Positions 37,199-44,984 are shown, numbered from the stretch's first letter. The stretch is 64,000 nucleotides of DNA from Aestuariirhabdus sp049985285 (GCF_049985285.1 NZ_JBNIEU010000001.1:124001-188000); one strand, 5' to 3'. Notes: a model not told the origin generated them from the letters alone. Numbers and translations are program-made.

Positions 37199-37459
37199 TG
37201 TAAACCTCCCTGTTTTAGTGCCACTGGTTTTTAGAGTTTTCCAACCGTTTCTCATGAGTCACCAGGTACTCTCGAGGAGTCAAGTTGTAAACCTCCCTGT
37301 TTTAGTGCCACTGGTTTTTAGAGTTTTCCAACCGTTTCTCATGAGTCACCAGGTACTCTCGAGGAGTCAAGTTGTAAACCTCCCTGTTTTAGTGCCACTG
37401 GTTTTTAGAGTTTTCCAACCGTTTCTCATGAGTCACCAGGTACTCTCGAGGAGTCAAGT
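37199..37459. repeat. Three tandem 87-bp copies of an IS end
   Basis: Three exact 87-bp units start at 37199, 37286 and 37373. Each contains the left terminal inverted repeat plus adjacent DNA covering the last codons of tnpB. The innermost is part of the IS; the other two are extra. Identity of the three copies indicates recent duplication. Confidence 0.95.
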
Positions 37460-38186
37460 CACCTAGTGATTCATGCGGCCGCTCTTCGTTGTATTCGCGC
37501 AGCCAGTTGTCGGTAATCTCTCGTACCTCTGATAGCCGAGAGAAAAGGTAAAAGTCCAATACTTCGTTTCGATATGTCCGATTAAAGCGCTCGATGTAGG
37601 AGTTCTGAGTTGGCTTACCCGGCTTGATGAACTCCAGTTCTACGCCATTCTCTTCAGCCCATTCAGCCAGTGCCGTCGAGATAAACTCCGGCCCGTTATC
37701 CATGCGTAGCTTCTTTGGATAGCCACGCCAGGATGCGGCTCGATCCAGTGTCCGTATCACTCGCTGAGCAGGTAGGTTCAGGTCTATTTCGATAGCTAAA
37801 GCCTCGCGGTTAAAGTCATCAACTACATTGAATGTCCTGAAGCGCCTTCCACAGCGTAAACTGTCGGCCATGAAATCTATCGACCAACAGTGATTTGCCA
37901 GCTCTGGTACGCACAGTGGCTCTGGATTTCTGTTAGGCAGACGCTTTTTCCCTTTTCGCCTCAGGTTGAGCTTGAGCAGGCAGTACACACGGTAAACCCG
38001 CTTATGGTTCCAGGCGTGCCCTCGGCGCCTCATGACTTTAAATAGCTTTCTAAAACCATACCGAGGGTACTTGTCCGTTAAAGCCAGCAGCACATCGATC
38101 ACAGGATCATCACGCGAAGTATCGAGCTGATAGTGGTAAACGGACCTGCTCAGGCACAGTGCCTTACAAGCCGCCCTGATGCTCAA
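37389..38186 (-). CDS. IS3-family transposase OrfB (DDE catalytic part)
   Basis: The 265-residue frame has the rve/DDE core: D in WSIDFM, D in MDNGPEF, E in SYIERFNRTYR. It is normally made as a fusion with OrfA by a -1 frameshift: the coding frame continues upstream past its ATG to the A7G slippery run at 38250-38243 near the end of orfA. Its stop codon lies inside the left terminal repeat. Confidence 0.93.
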   Translation of the reverse strand: MSIRAACKALCLSRSVYHYQLDTSRDDPVIDVLLALTDKYPRYGFRKLFKVMRRRGHAWNHKRVYRVYCLLKLNLRRKGKKRLPNRNPEPLCVPELANHCWSIDFMADSLRCGRRFRTFNVVDDFNREALAIEIDLNLPAQRVIRTLDRAASWRGYPKKLRMDNGPEFISTALAEWAEENGVELEFIKPGKPTQNSYIERFNRTYRNEVLDFYLFSRLSEVREITDNWLREYNEERPHESLGDLTPREYLVTHEKRLENSKNQWH

Positions 38187-38236
38187 TCCGTGGGTGCCTC
38201 GCAGGTAATCAACGAGTCCGCGTTTAGCTGCTGGCC

Positions 38237-38521
38237 TCAGAGCTTTTTTTCGATAACGTCTTTAAGCGCTCGGTTTTCCAGACTGAGGTCCGCAAACATC
38301 TGTTTGAGTTTCCTATTCTCTTCCTCCAGCGCTTTTAGCCGTTTGATGTCGGATGCTTCCATCCCACCATATTTCGACTTCCAGTTGTAATAGGTACCGT
38401 CAGAGATGCCTTGCTCTCGGCAAACATCCTTGACCTTCCGACCGCCTTCAACTGACTTCAAGATCTGTACGATCTGGGATTCCGTGAACCGTGTTTTGCG
38501 CATTGTCCGTTCTCCTTTCAC
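38237..38521 (-). CDS. IS3-family transposase OrfA (HTH part)
   Basis: The 94-residue protein has the HTH_Tnp_1 domain (TESQIVQILKSVEGGRKVKDVCREQGISDGTYYNWKSKYGG) and a leucine-rich helix (LKALEEENRKLKQMFADLSLE). It ends just after the A-run that likely directs the frameshift to OrfB. The start may be the later methionine MRKTRFTE, six codons downstream. Confidence 0.93.
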   Translation of the reverse strand: MKGERTMRKTRFTESQIVQILKSVEGGRKVKDVCREQGISDGTYYNWKSKYGGMEASDIKRLKALEEENRKLKQMFADLSLENRALKDVIEKKL

Positions 38522-38715
38522 ATTGCTGTATTATGCCGGAGAACTCTAACTATCAGTGGCACTAAAACAGGGAGGTTTACAATATAGTTTCTAACATTGC
38601 TTTGGGGGCAGATAACGCCCCGCCACCGTGTAAGCGATAGACACGGCGGTGGAGTCTCAGTCTGCTCCTTTGCGGGACCCGACAAGCGTACTGTCATACA
38701 AGGCTTTTCCCCAAG

Positions 38716-38739
38716 GGGAACAAACGTTAAACTGTTCCC
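38716..38739 (+). promoter_or_regulatory. 7-bp inverted repeat before the 124-residue gene
   Basis: GGGAACA and TGTTCCC are separated by ten bases, 22 bases before the start codon at 38762. This is a candidate operator. A second palindrome TTCCCCAAGGGGAA overlaps its left arm at 38707-38720. Confidence 0.4.
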
Positions 38740-38761
38740 GAATTACAGCGGAGAAAGAGAT

Positions 38762-39136
38762 ATGTTTGGGGCCATTAAACTTGCTATGTTTGATACTAAA
38801 CTGGCGAACTCGTTAGCAATGATTGGCGAAATGTCGGTACTTCAAGCTAAGCAACTAATTGTCGCTAGTAGAGCGGATTTAAGGGCTCTTCGCGCGGAAC
38901 TCATGAGGTCAAAGAGGGGAACAGAAAGTTGCCTTGTAGAAATTATGGCCTACTGGGTAGAGGATGCTATTTCTCGGGGCGAAAAAACAACTGCCTCAAT
39001 TTATGCTTTTGATGTTATTCAAACAATTCGTTCACACCACGGATCGGACAAATTAGCTCTAGACTCTTCGGCCTTGCTTTTAGCTGATGAGGTAACAGAC
39101 AGCTACGGTGAGGTTCAGCATAAAAAAGCCACATAG
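38762..39136 (+). CDS. Hypothetical protein, 124 residues
   Basis: Not recognised. Starts MFGAIKLAMFDTKLANSLAMIGE with a GGAGAAAGAGAT ribosome site. The product is mostly helical in appearance, with basic stretches (RADLRALRAELMRSKRG) and no signal peptide or membrane segment. It lies between the IS element and the structured non-coding region of the island, on the opposite strand from the PIN and ImmA genes. Confidence 0.6.
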   Translation: MFGAIKLAMFDTKLANSLAMIGEMSVLQAKQLIVASRADLRALRAELMRSKRGTESCLVEIMAYWVEDAISRGEKTTASIYAFDVIQTIRSHHGSDKLALDSSALLLADEVTDSYGEVQHKKAT

Positions 39137-39664
39137 AAAAATTAGAAATCCCTAGGTTTTTTCAGTCTATATTCGTCATTCAAACTTGCCAGCTATCATG
39201 CCGGCATGGCGGGTCCTAATTCGTACTTTTAGCCTGCGGGTTAAGGCTGCGCAGTATTTGTTTAGTTATAAAACTTGCTAGGCACTTGCTTGCTGGCTTT
39301 GGGTTTGCCGGTTTAGGGCGTTTTAAGCATTCTGCAACCCTGGAGCCCCTGCCGCTGGTGGCTTGCAGAAAATAAAGTGGGCCCTCTAGCAGTCACCACG
39401 CCAACACAAACCCAGCAAGTGCGCCTGGTACTTCCTGGATATTTCCTTACTTAAAAGTGTTTTAACCACGTGATTGCTGGGCTTCAGAAGGGATGTAGGT
39501 AAACCAAGGAAGGAAGGCTTAGGGTAGATTATAACTAGGCAAATACTGCGCTGCTGATACCCTCAACTCGTAAACCTAGAAAGAACCTAGAATTAAGATG
39601 CGGAAAGCTAAAAGGCTGTAACTAGCAACACTTTACTAAATTAAAGCTAATCGGTTAGTTCGAC
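39137..39664. other. Non-coding stretch with a large imperfect inverted repeat
   Basis: No gene is supported in these 528 bases. Arms at 39281-39310 and 39399-39425 are inverted, with a core of GCACTTGCT / AGCAAGTGC and GGGTTTG / CAAACCC. They enclose an inner perfect 7-bp stem TCTGCAA/TTGCAGA (39331-39337 and 39363-39369). This could be a structured RNA or a recombination site. No reverse transcriptase is nearby, and no integron attC core sites were identified. Confidence 0.5.
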
Positions 39665-40243
39665 TCACACCACTCCTGCATTACTACACAGCAAAATTAA
39701 AGCCACACCATCTTCCGCATCACCATTATTTTTAATGCTATTTAACAACCGATTAACTTCATTAAGATCATCCTGATCCATAAGGGAAGAAATATATTCG
39801 CTTTGATAATCAACAATATAAGCAATCTGTACTATGAACGCCTGGTATTCCTGCGACTGAGAAACATAATCAACATAATTACTACGATCTTCATTACAAC
39901 GAACATATGAACTTTCATCTTCTGCTGTGTTTCTTTGTAGAAAGTGTACACACTCGTGAATTATGGGGTCACACCTACCTGACTCTTCAAACCTTAACGG
40001 CACTTTAATACGGTAATTATCATAAGCTTTCGATTCATAACCATCGAGCTCGTAGGAGCAATTTGCGTCTACATGGGTATTATCATCATTACCTATCCAA
40101 TCAAAACCAACCCACCTAACCCCGTTAAATTGATTCCCGTTTTTGTAGTAATCATCAAGGTTTCCACTCTCAATATATGTATCTCTGACACAAAATCCAT
40201 ACTGAGACATATAATTCATAACTATGTCTAAATATTCATCCAC
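39665..40243 (-). CDS. Putative small zinc metalloprotease-like protein (HECVH)
   Basis: The 192-residue protein is not assigned to a family. It has one HEXXH motif, HECVH at 96-100, in the context PIIHECVHFLQRN, which suggests a zincin-type peptidase. It is acidic and rich in Asn, Asp and Tyr. The start is probably GTG at 40243. It follows the PIN gene by 75 bases on the same strand, so it may be the third gene of the ImmA-PIN unit. Confidence 0.6.
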   Translation of the reverse strand: MDEYLDIVMNYMSQYGFCVRDTYIESGNLDDYYKNGNQFNGVRWVGFDWIGNDDNTHVDANCSYELDGYESKAYDNYRIKVPLRFEESGRCDPIIHECVHFLQRNTAEDESSYVRCNEDRSNYVDYVSQSQEYQAFIVQIAYIVDYQSEYISSLMDQDDLNEVNRLLNSIKNNGDAEDGVALILLCSNAGVV

Positions 40244-40318
40244 AATTTTGACCTAACATAAGCTCTAGTTAAACGGACCTCTATCTCACCATTTACGTAG
40301 CCAAGACGAAACGAGCAT

Positions 40319-40795
40319 TTAGCTCTCTAAGTAGCTGATAAGTAGCTGATAAGTAGCTATATATTGAACTCCAAAATCACGACACAGGTTTGGAATTTTA
40401 ACTTTTTTACTCTGCAAGGGGACTAGAACTTCGTGAGTTACAATAGTTTCACCTTTTGCTGCCGCCCTAGAAACCAGCCAAGGGTCGGCCCCTGACAAAA
40501 ACTGACTAACATTACTTTGGGTTTTATTTGGCAAGTCCACAACGTGTTGGGCGACCTCAACCATTTTATCCTGCACTTCAGGTAACGACACCGGTAAGAA
40601 CTGTATTTTCCGATTTGTAACCCATTCAGAGAGCTCATCTCCTTTACCAGCCAGCTCCTCGTAGACACTGGTTATGCTACCTAAAACACCCAATTCATAC
40701 TGTTGGTCAAGCCATTCCCAATACGCAGGACAAAATTTCATACCGTAGTGTAAATTTTTTGCCTGGATATACGTATTCGCATCAAGAAGGTACAT
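40319..40795 (-). CDS. PIN-domain (DUF4411 family) putative toxin
   Basis: The 158-residue protein starts MYLLDANTYIQAKN, with the first PIN acidic residue at Asp5. Further acidic positions lie in VYEELAGKGDEL and SGADPWLVSRAAAKGETIVTHE. The pattern fits DUF4411, PIN-like RNases often encoded next to XRE-ImmA proteins. It overlaps the upstream gene (TGATG), so the two are coupled as a toxin-antitoxin-like pair. Confidence 0.8.
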   Translation of the reverse strand: MYLLDANTYIQAKNLHYGMKFCPAYWEWLDQQYELGVLGSITSVYEELAGKGDELSEWVTNRKIQFLPVSLPEVQDKMVEVAQHVVDLPNKTQSNVSQFLSGADPWLVSRAAAKGETIVTHEVLVPLQSKKVKIPNLCRDFGVQYIATYQLLISYLES

Positions 40796-41937
40796 CAAAT
40801 ATCCAACGTCCTAGAATATTTACCAATATTACTAGGCTTCATATTCAATAATTGCCCTGCATCTCTTAGCAAAACCCTCCCGCTCAAGGCCTCGCTAACA
40901 AGAGATTTTGAAAACAGTGCACTAACCTGACCTTTTTTAGTCACATAATAACTTGGGCCACCTTTCTGCCTTTCTCGGTTCTTATACTGCTCTTTTAGAT
41001 CATCTACATATTGCTGGTATTGCTCTAAAGAAATCTTTTTTAAAGATTGGGCTCTTCTTGCAATAACCCACTTGCTCACATGAAACTGAGCCTCCATTAG
41101 TGGCAAATTATCCTGCCACATCTCCAATTCTTTCCAAAAATGAAGGAATTCAAGCTTAGGAACTAAAAATTCAGCAGCTACAGCATTACAAACAACTTCT
41201 TCACCAAATTGTGTTGTAGGTGCAGCATCAGATATACCACTTTGACCTATCCATATATGAGAAAGCTCATGAATAAGCGTAAAAAGGCGCGCACTTGGTG
41301 CATCTGCTTGATTTATAAAAACAACTGGCGCAATAGAATCGTATATAGCAAAACCTCGAAATTCTTTTACAGATAATGGTCGAGTGTAATGCCCCAAATC
41401 TGCCTGCCTCATAACAAGCACTCCAATACCCTCTATACGCAGAACTAGCTCCTTAAAATAATCTTCCCAAGACCCTCGCTCAGGATAAAGACCCACGTTC
41501 AAAGTATTTCGCATATCCGTAACGATTTCTTCAACAGAAGATCCAGCGTTAAAACGCCCCACATGAGTGTTCTCACCAACACCTTGATCTTGTAAATACT
41601 CAAGAAACCATTGCTGTCTGCGCAGCACAATTTGAACCATATCTAGCAGCTCAGTGCTAGGCTCTAACGGTATGTCACCTCCAACAGTGCGAAGGTCCGG
41701 TAAAGGTAAAGTCTCTCTTGGAGGCTCGCGCAAAAAAAGATAGCCAAAGGGAATATATGTTTTAGCGGCAAAACTTTGAGCCTGCTTGAACGTAGGAGAA
41801 ACTTCCCCGCTTTCCCACCCATCTAAGCGATCTTCACTAATATTGAGCTTTTTAGCTAACGCATCAATACTTATCCGAGCTCGTTGTCGAGCCCAGCTAA
41901 GTATATCTGGGTTAATGTGTGCGTAAGCCGTGGCCAT
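40795..41937 (-). CDS. XRE-family regulator fused to ImmA/IrrE metallo-endopeptidase
   Basis: The 380-residue protein has an N-terminal helix-turn-helix (about 12-65, RARISIDALAKKLNISEDRLDGWESGEVSP) and a C-terminal ImmA/IrrE (DUF955) protease with HELSH at 223-227 and a downstream NAVAAEFLVP helix. Related proteins cleave repressors or serve as antitoxins. It heads the ImmA-PIN operon and probably regulates it. Confidence 0.9.
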   Translation of the reverse strand: MATAYAHINPDILSWARQRARISIDALAKKLNISEDRLDGWESGEVSPTFKQAQSFAAKTYIPFGYLFLREPPRETLPLPDLRTVGGDIPLEPSTELLDMVQIVLRRQQWFLEYLQDQGVGENTHVGRFNAGSSVEEIVTDMRNTLNVGLYPERGSWEDYFKELVLRIEGIGVLVMRQADLGHYTRPLSVKEFRGFAIYDSIAPVVFINQADAPSARLFTLIHELSHIWIGQSGISDAAPTTQFGEEVVCNAVAAEFLVPKLEFLHFWKELEMWQDNLPLMEAQFHVSKWVIARRAQSLKKISLEQYQQYVDDLKEQYKNRERQKGGPSYYVTKKGQVSALFSKSLVSEALSGRVLLRDAGQLLNMKPSNIGKYSRTLDI

Positions 41938-42306
41938 CTATGTCTCTGCTTTTATTACATTTCAAATTCAGCGTGGTATTTTAATTATCTAGCTGTATAT
42001 GTCGAGCCAAGAGTTCTTTTAGAAGTGTCACTGAACTAATATTATTGTTATAAGGCAGCCCATACAACTACCATTCATTGCCTTAGGTGGCTTTTTGATG
42101 CCTACAAAGCAACCCTCATTTTCAGAGTAATCCCTGCCTTCAAACCTTTGAATTCCAAGAACCTCTCTGTAGCTCTATATAATCATTTAAATATAAGTTT
42201 AGCCACTAAGGACCACGACCGTCCAAGCACTTTAGGAACACAGGAAGGAACATAATTCAAAATCATAAAAACCAAATCATTAAATAACAATAGGTTAGCA
42301 GCCCTA
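41938..42306. other. AT-rich non-coding right end of the island
   Basis: About 370 bases without a supported gene. This should contain the promoter of the XRE-ImmA gene (minus strand), but no convincing consensus pair was picked. No integrase remnant was recognised. Confidence 0.5.
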
Positions 42307-42329
42307 TTCAATTCCCGCCGTCTCCACCA
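42307..42329 (+). repeat. Right attachment site (copy of ssrA 3' end)
   Basis: Exact direct repeat of 31495-31517, ending TCCACCA. It marks the right border of the ssrA island. Confidence 0.92.
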
Positions 42330-42339
42330 TCTTGTAAAT

Positions 42340-42377
42340 AGCCCTAATGAGCCCTCACCGGCCATTAGGGCTTTTTA
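42340..42377 (+). terminator. Terminator just right of the island border
   Basis: The stem AGCCCTAATG / CATTAGGGCT (42340-42349 and 42363-42372) with a 13-base loop is followed by TTTTA. It lies where an ssrA terminator would sit if this had been the ancestral junction. Confidence 0.75.
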
Positions 42378-42441
42378 TTAACCCACAACTTTACTATCAA
42401 GAAATTAGGGCTGATGTGGGCAATTGCGTACTAACCAACCT

Positions 42442-42642
42442 TCAAACAGCTTCAAACGTACTCCTTCTCAAGCAGCTGTCCTCATACTCCAGCACATCTT
42501 CTCGCCTGTATCTGACCTGGCCGCCCAGTTTCACGTAAATTGGGCCAATGCCCTCAGATCGCCATCGCTCAAGCGTTGCCTCGCTTACTTGCCAACGATT
42601 ACATAACTCTCTTTGCGTCATAAGTGCTTGATATTCATTCAT
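42442..42642 (-). CDS. AlpA-like / excisionase-type HTH protein
   Basis: The 66-residue protein is a single HTH_17 domain: LMTQRELCNRWQVSEATLERWRSEGIGPIYVKLGGQVRYRREDVLEYE. Such proteins act as excisionases or regulators of island integrases. It sits 112 bases inside the second accessory block, next to the att repeat, which suggests a remnant of another integrated element. The higBA unit diverges from it. Confidence 0.78.
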   Translation of the reverse strand: MNEYQALMTQRELCNRWQVSEATLERWRSEGIGPIYVKLGGQVRYRREDVLEYEDSCLRRSTFEAV

Positions 42643-42664
42643 ATTGATTCTCCAGTATATTTTA

Positions 42665-42693
42665 GTTGAGCAAGTCCCATTTTGGGACTATCA
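42665..42693 (+). promoter_or_regulatory. higBA promoter with operator
   Basis: TTGAGC (42665-42670) and TATCAT (42688-42693) are 17 bases apart. The inverted repeat AGTCCC / GGGACT (42673-42678 and 42684-42689) fills the spacer, an ideal repressor position. The predicted transcript would begin almost at the higB start codon. Confidence 0.55.
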
Positions 42694-42701
42694 TTAACTC
42701 T

Positions 42702-43004
42702 ATGAGAATCATTGCCTTATCGACACTGAAAACTTTCTGGGAGGTAAACCCAGAATACATGGATGCGAAAGAGCCTACGCTTGCTTGGTATCGACATGCC
42801 TTAGCAGCTGACTGGAGCGCTCCAGCTGATGTAAAGCAGGACTTCAGAAATGCCAGCATCCTCAAAGACGGGCGAGTGGTTTTCAATATTGCAGGTAACA
42901 AGTACCGTTTGGTCGTGTGGATCAACTATGCCTATCGCGTGGTCTATATCCGTTTCATCGGTACCCATGCGCAATACGACAAAATTGAAGTGCAAACTAT
43001 TTAA
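42702..43004 (+). CDS. higB: HigB-type toxin (RelE-like mRNA interferase)
   Basis: The 100-residue protein starts MRIIALSTLKTFWE and has the family stretches LAWYRHALAADWSAPADVKQDFRNASILKDGRVVFNI and YRVVYIRFIGTHAQYDKIE. HigB toxins cleave mRNA on the ribosome. The toxin precedes its antitoxin, the usual higBA order. ATG at 42702 was chosen over a frame opening at 42666, since the operator lies between. Confidence 0.9.
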   Translation: MRIIALSTLKTFWEVNPEYMDAKEPTLAWYRHALAADWSAPADVKQDFRNASILKDGRVVFNIAGNKYRLVVWINYAYRVVYIRFIGTHAQYDKIEVQTI

Positions 43005-43037
43005 TTGCCCTAAAGGTAGAAACGAGAGGTAAAAATT

Positions 43038-43406
43038 ATGGACATCAAACCGATTAAAACTGATGCCGACTACCGAGCGGCATTAAAAGAAATTGAAAGC
43101 CTGATGATGGCAGGCCCGGACACCCCCGAAGGTGAAAAGCTGGATGTCATGGCCACGCTTATCGAAGCTTATGAGGCCAAACATTTCCCTATGGAACTAC
43201 CTGACCCTGTTGAAGCCATCAAGTTCGAAATGGAACGTAAAGGTTTAACAGTGAAAGACCTCGAGCCCATGATTGGTAAAAGCAACCGAGTCTATGAAAT
43301 TCTCAATCACAAACGCTCGCTCACGCTAAAAATGATCTGGAAGCTGCACGAGGGCTTGGGTATTCCGGCTGAGTCTCTGATCAAGCCACCGCAAGCGCGT
43401 GCATAA
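43038..43406 (+). CDS. higA: HigA-type antitoxin (XRE family)
   Basis: The 122-residue protein starts MDIKPIKTDADYRAALKEIE and has a C-terminal XRE helix-turn-helix (LTVKDLEPMIGKSNRVYEILNHKRSLTLKMIWKLH). It neutralises HigB and represses the shared promoter in known systems. It is 33 bases after higB, with a GAGAGG ribosome site. Confidence 0.92.
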   Translation: MDIKPIKTDADYRAALKEIESLMMAGPDTPEGEKLDVMATLIEAYEAKHFPMELPDPVEAIKFEMERKGLTVKDLEPMIGKSNRVYEILNHKRSLTLKMIWKLHEGLGIPAESLIKPPQARA

Positions 43407-43516
43407 GACTGATGGGGTTCAAAGCACAGCCGAGATTGTACTGATCAATCCCAACCGGACACTCTTTCGAGTTGCAGAATGGTTCGCACTAATTAGCGCC
43501 GAGGCTTTCCTGTAAC

Positions 43517-43873
43517 TCACAACTCATTAGATTCAGACCATACCCTTAACTGATCAAGAATATCCAAAGCAGAACGCCCGAACTCGGTTAGCTCATAAGT
43601 CACCGCTACGGGGCGATCGCTGATTACAGTCCGTATTACCATGCCGCGCCCCTCAAGCTCTTTGAGGCGCTGGTCAATCATTTTCTTACTCGCCCCCCCT
43701 AGCATTCTGGTCAGATCATTAAACCGTACAGGCCCATCTTTAAGGTGATAAATGATAGAGCCGGTCCATTTCCCGCCGATGATGCGCATACCTTTTTCAA
43801 TTGCACAGGGCTCCATACAAGCATCATAAACTTTTTTTCGACCATAACTATCTGTTTCAACACGGCTTTTCAT
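43517..43873 (-). CDS. HxlR-family transcriptional regulator
   Basis: The 118-residue winged-helix protein has the family core CAIEKGMRIIGGKWTGSIIYHLKDGPVRFNDLTRML. HxlR proteins often sense electrophiles or oxidants through a cysteine; Cys residues lie at DACMEPC near the N-terminus. It is transcribed divergently from the reductase-cupin-AhpD genes, which are its likely targets. Confidence 0.92.
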   Translation of the reverse strand: MKSRVETDSYGRKKVYDACMEPCAIEKGMRIIGGKWTGSIIYHLKDGPVRFNDLTRMLGGASKKMIDQRLKELEGRGMVIRTVISDRPVAVTYELTEFGRSALDILDQLRVWSESNEL

Positions 43874-43927
43874 GCATTTACGCTCTTTTTAAATAGGTTA
43901 CTAAAAGTATACTAATTGATTAGCTGT

Positions 43928-43952
43928 TATAGGTAACAATATTATACCTATA
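43928..43952. promoter_or_regulatory. Inverted repeat in the HxlR intergenic region
   Basis: TATAGGT and ACCTATA (43928-43934 and 43946-43952) are perfect inverted arms 11 bases apart. Another GGTTAC copy lies nearer hxlR. It is a candidate HxlR operator between the divergent genes. Confidence 0.5.
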
Positions 43953-44010
43953 GAAATTAATTAACCACTTTTCTTTTTTAAAAAGGTCGTTCAAAGCGAG
44001 GAAACAAGAC

Positions 44011-44595
44011 ATGAGCAACATCTTGATTATTAACGCGCACCACAAATACCCATTTTCAGAAGGTCGTCTAAACGGCGCTTTGGTTCAAATGGCAGATGAA
44101 CTACTGCAAGCCAAAGATCACCAAACGCGTATCGTTAATATCGATGAAGAATGGGATGTAGAAACTGAGTTAAAAAACCATCAGTGGGCTGACACCATCA
44201 TTCTTCAAACGCCAGTGAATTGGATGGGGGTACCTTGGACGTTTAAGAAATATATGGATGAAGTCTATACCGCTGGCATGGGGGGGCAATTGTGCAATGG
44301 TGATGGTCGCCATGAAGACGCGCCCAAGGAGAATTACGGCGCAGGCGGTACGCTCACTAGAAAAACATACATGCTTTCTTTGACATTCAATGCCCCAAAA
44401 GAAGCATTTGATAATGAAAGTGAATATCTGTTTCAAGGTAAAAGCGTAGATGACTTATTTTTACCAATGCATATGAATTTCCGATTCTTTGGTATGGAGT
44501 CGTTACCAACTTTCGCCAGTTTCGATGTCATGAAAAACGCCGAAGCTGAAAATGACTTCAAACGTTTCTCTGCTCACATTCAAGAGAATTTTTAA
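44011..44595 (+). CDS. Flavodoxin-like NAD(P)H oxidoreductase (MdaB type)
   Basis: The 194-residue protein resembles the MdaB/NQO family of FAD or FMN quinone reductases: it begins MSNILIINAHHKYPFSEGRLN and has QTPVNWMGVPWTFKKYMDEV, GAGGTLTRKTYMLSLTFNAP. These enzymes perform two-electron reduction of quinones, limiting redox cycling. It is first in a same-strand series following the HxlR divergent promoter, with a GAGG ribosome site. Confidence 0.88.
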   Translation: MSNILIINAHHKYPFSEGRLNGALVQMADELLQAKDHQTRIVNIDEEWDVETELKNHQWADTIILQTPVNWMGVPWTFKKYMDEVYTAGMGGQLCNGDGRHEDAPKENYGAGGTLTRKTYMLSLTFNAPKEAFDNESEYLFQGKSVDDLFLPMHMNFRFFGMESLPTFASFDVMKNAEAENDFKRFSAHIQENF

Positions 44596-44615
44596 TCCAG
44601 TCGGGAGCGAGAATT

Positions 44616-44984
44616 ATGAATCTACGATTCAATAAGGCGATTTCGGGCTTGGCATTAGCCTTGATCGTTTCAGTTTCAAGTGCTCAGGAATTTGCCTTAG
44701 CGCATGTTGCCTCGCCAAAACACTACAGCATTGTTATGGAGAATGAGCACGTACTGGTACTTAAAATGGTGCTTAAGCCGGGTGAGTCTGATAGCGCTCA
44801 CCGGCACCATAACGAAACGGTCTACTTTCGAAAAGGAGGCCAGCTAACCATTACCGAGACAAATGGAAAATCCTTTGTTGCCGATGTTCCCGATGGCCAT
44901 GTGATGTGGCATGAAGCCTGGACACATCAAGTAAGCAATACGGGTAAAACAGAAGTCATCGCCATTATTGTTGAGCAAAAATAG
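44616..44984 (+). CDS. Exported cupin-domain protein
   Basis: The 122-residue protein has a signal peptide (ISGLALALIVSVSSAQ) and one cupin barrel with His-rich metal motifs HRHHNETVYF and HVMWHEAWTHQ. It probably acts in the periplasm. It is 20 bases after the reductase gene, with a GGAG site. The substrate is unknown; the context suggests redox or electrophile stress. Confidence 0.82.
   Translation: MNLRFNKAISGLALALIVSVSSAQEFALAHVASPKHYSIVMENEHVLVLKMVLKPGESDSAHRHHNETVYFRKGGQLTITETNGKSFVADVPDGHVMWHEAWTHQVSNTGKTEVIAIIVEQK

Larger units (their letters stand above)
37199..38581 (-). mobile_element. IS3-family insertion sequence with triplicated left end
   Basis: The ends are 28-bp perfect inverted repeats (TGTAAACCTCCC...GCCACTG) at 38554-38581 and, on the left, at 37199, 37286 and 37373. 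The basic element, 37373-38581, is 1,209 bp, normal for IS3. It encodes overlapping tnpA and tnpB read on the minus strand. The orfA sequence suggests the IS51/IS407 side of the family. No clear target-site duplication is seen, since the flanks read TAT on the left and ATA on the right. Confidence 0.93.
31518..42329. mobile_element. Genomic island inserted at ssrA
   Basis: About 10.8 kb bounded by the 23-bp att repeats. The content is AT-richer than the flanking core genes, mostly of plasmid/island type: an HTH protein, methylase, McrB-like ATPase, DUF2357 nuclease, an IS3 element, and an XRE-ImmA/PIN locus. No integrase gene is visible inside, so the island either lost it or was mobilised in trans. 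The boundaries are well supported by the repeat; the mechanism is inferred. Confidence 0.85.

Noticed and set aside
37179..37466. A 95-codon repeat protein
   Set aside because: It is the plus-strand translation of the triplicated IS end.
37196..38584. Target-site duplication of the IS element
   Set aside because: The flanks TAT and ATA are complementary rather than direct repeats, so no duplication can be claimed; the left flank may have been rearranged with the triplication.
39281..39425. Retron msr-msd or integron attC
   Set aside because: No reverse transcriptase or integron integrase is near, and the attC core sites were not found. Kept only as an unexplained structure.
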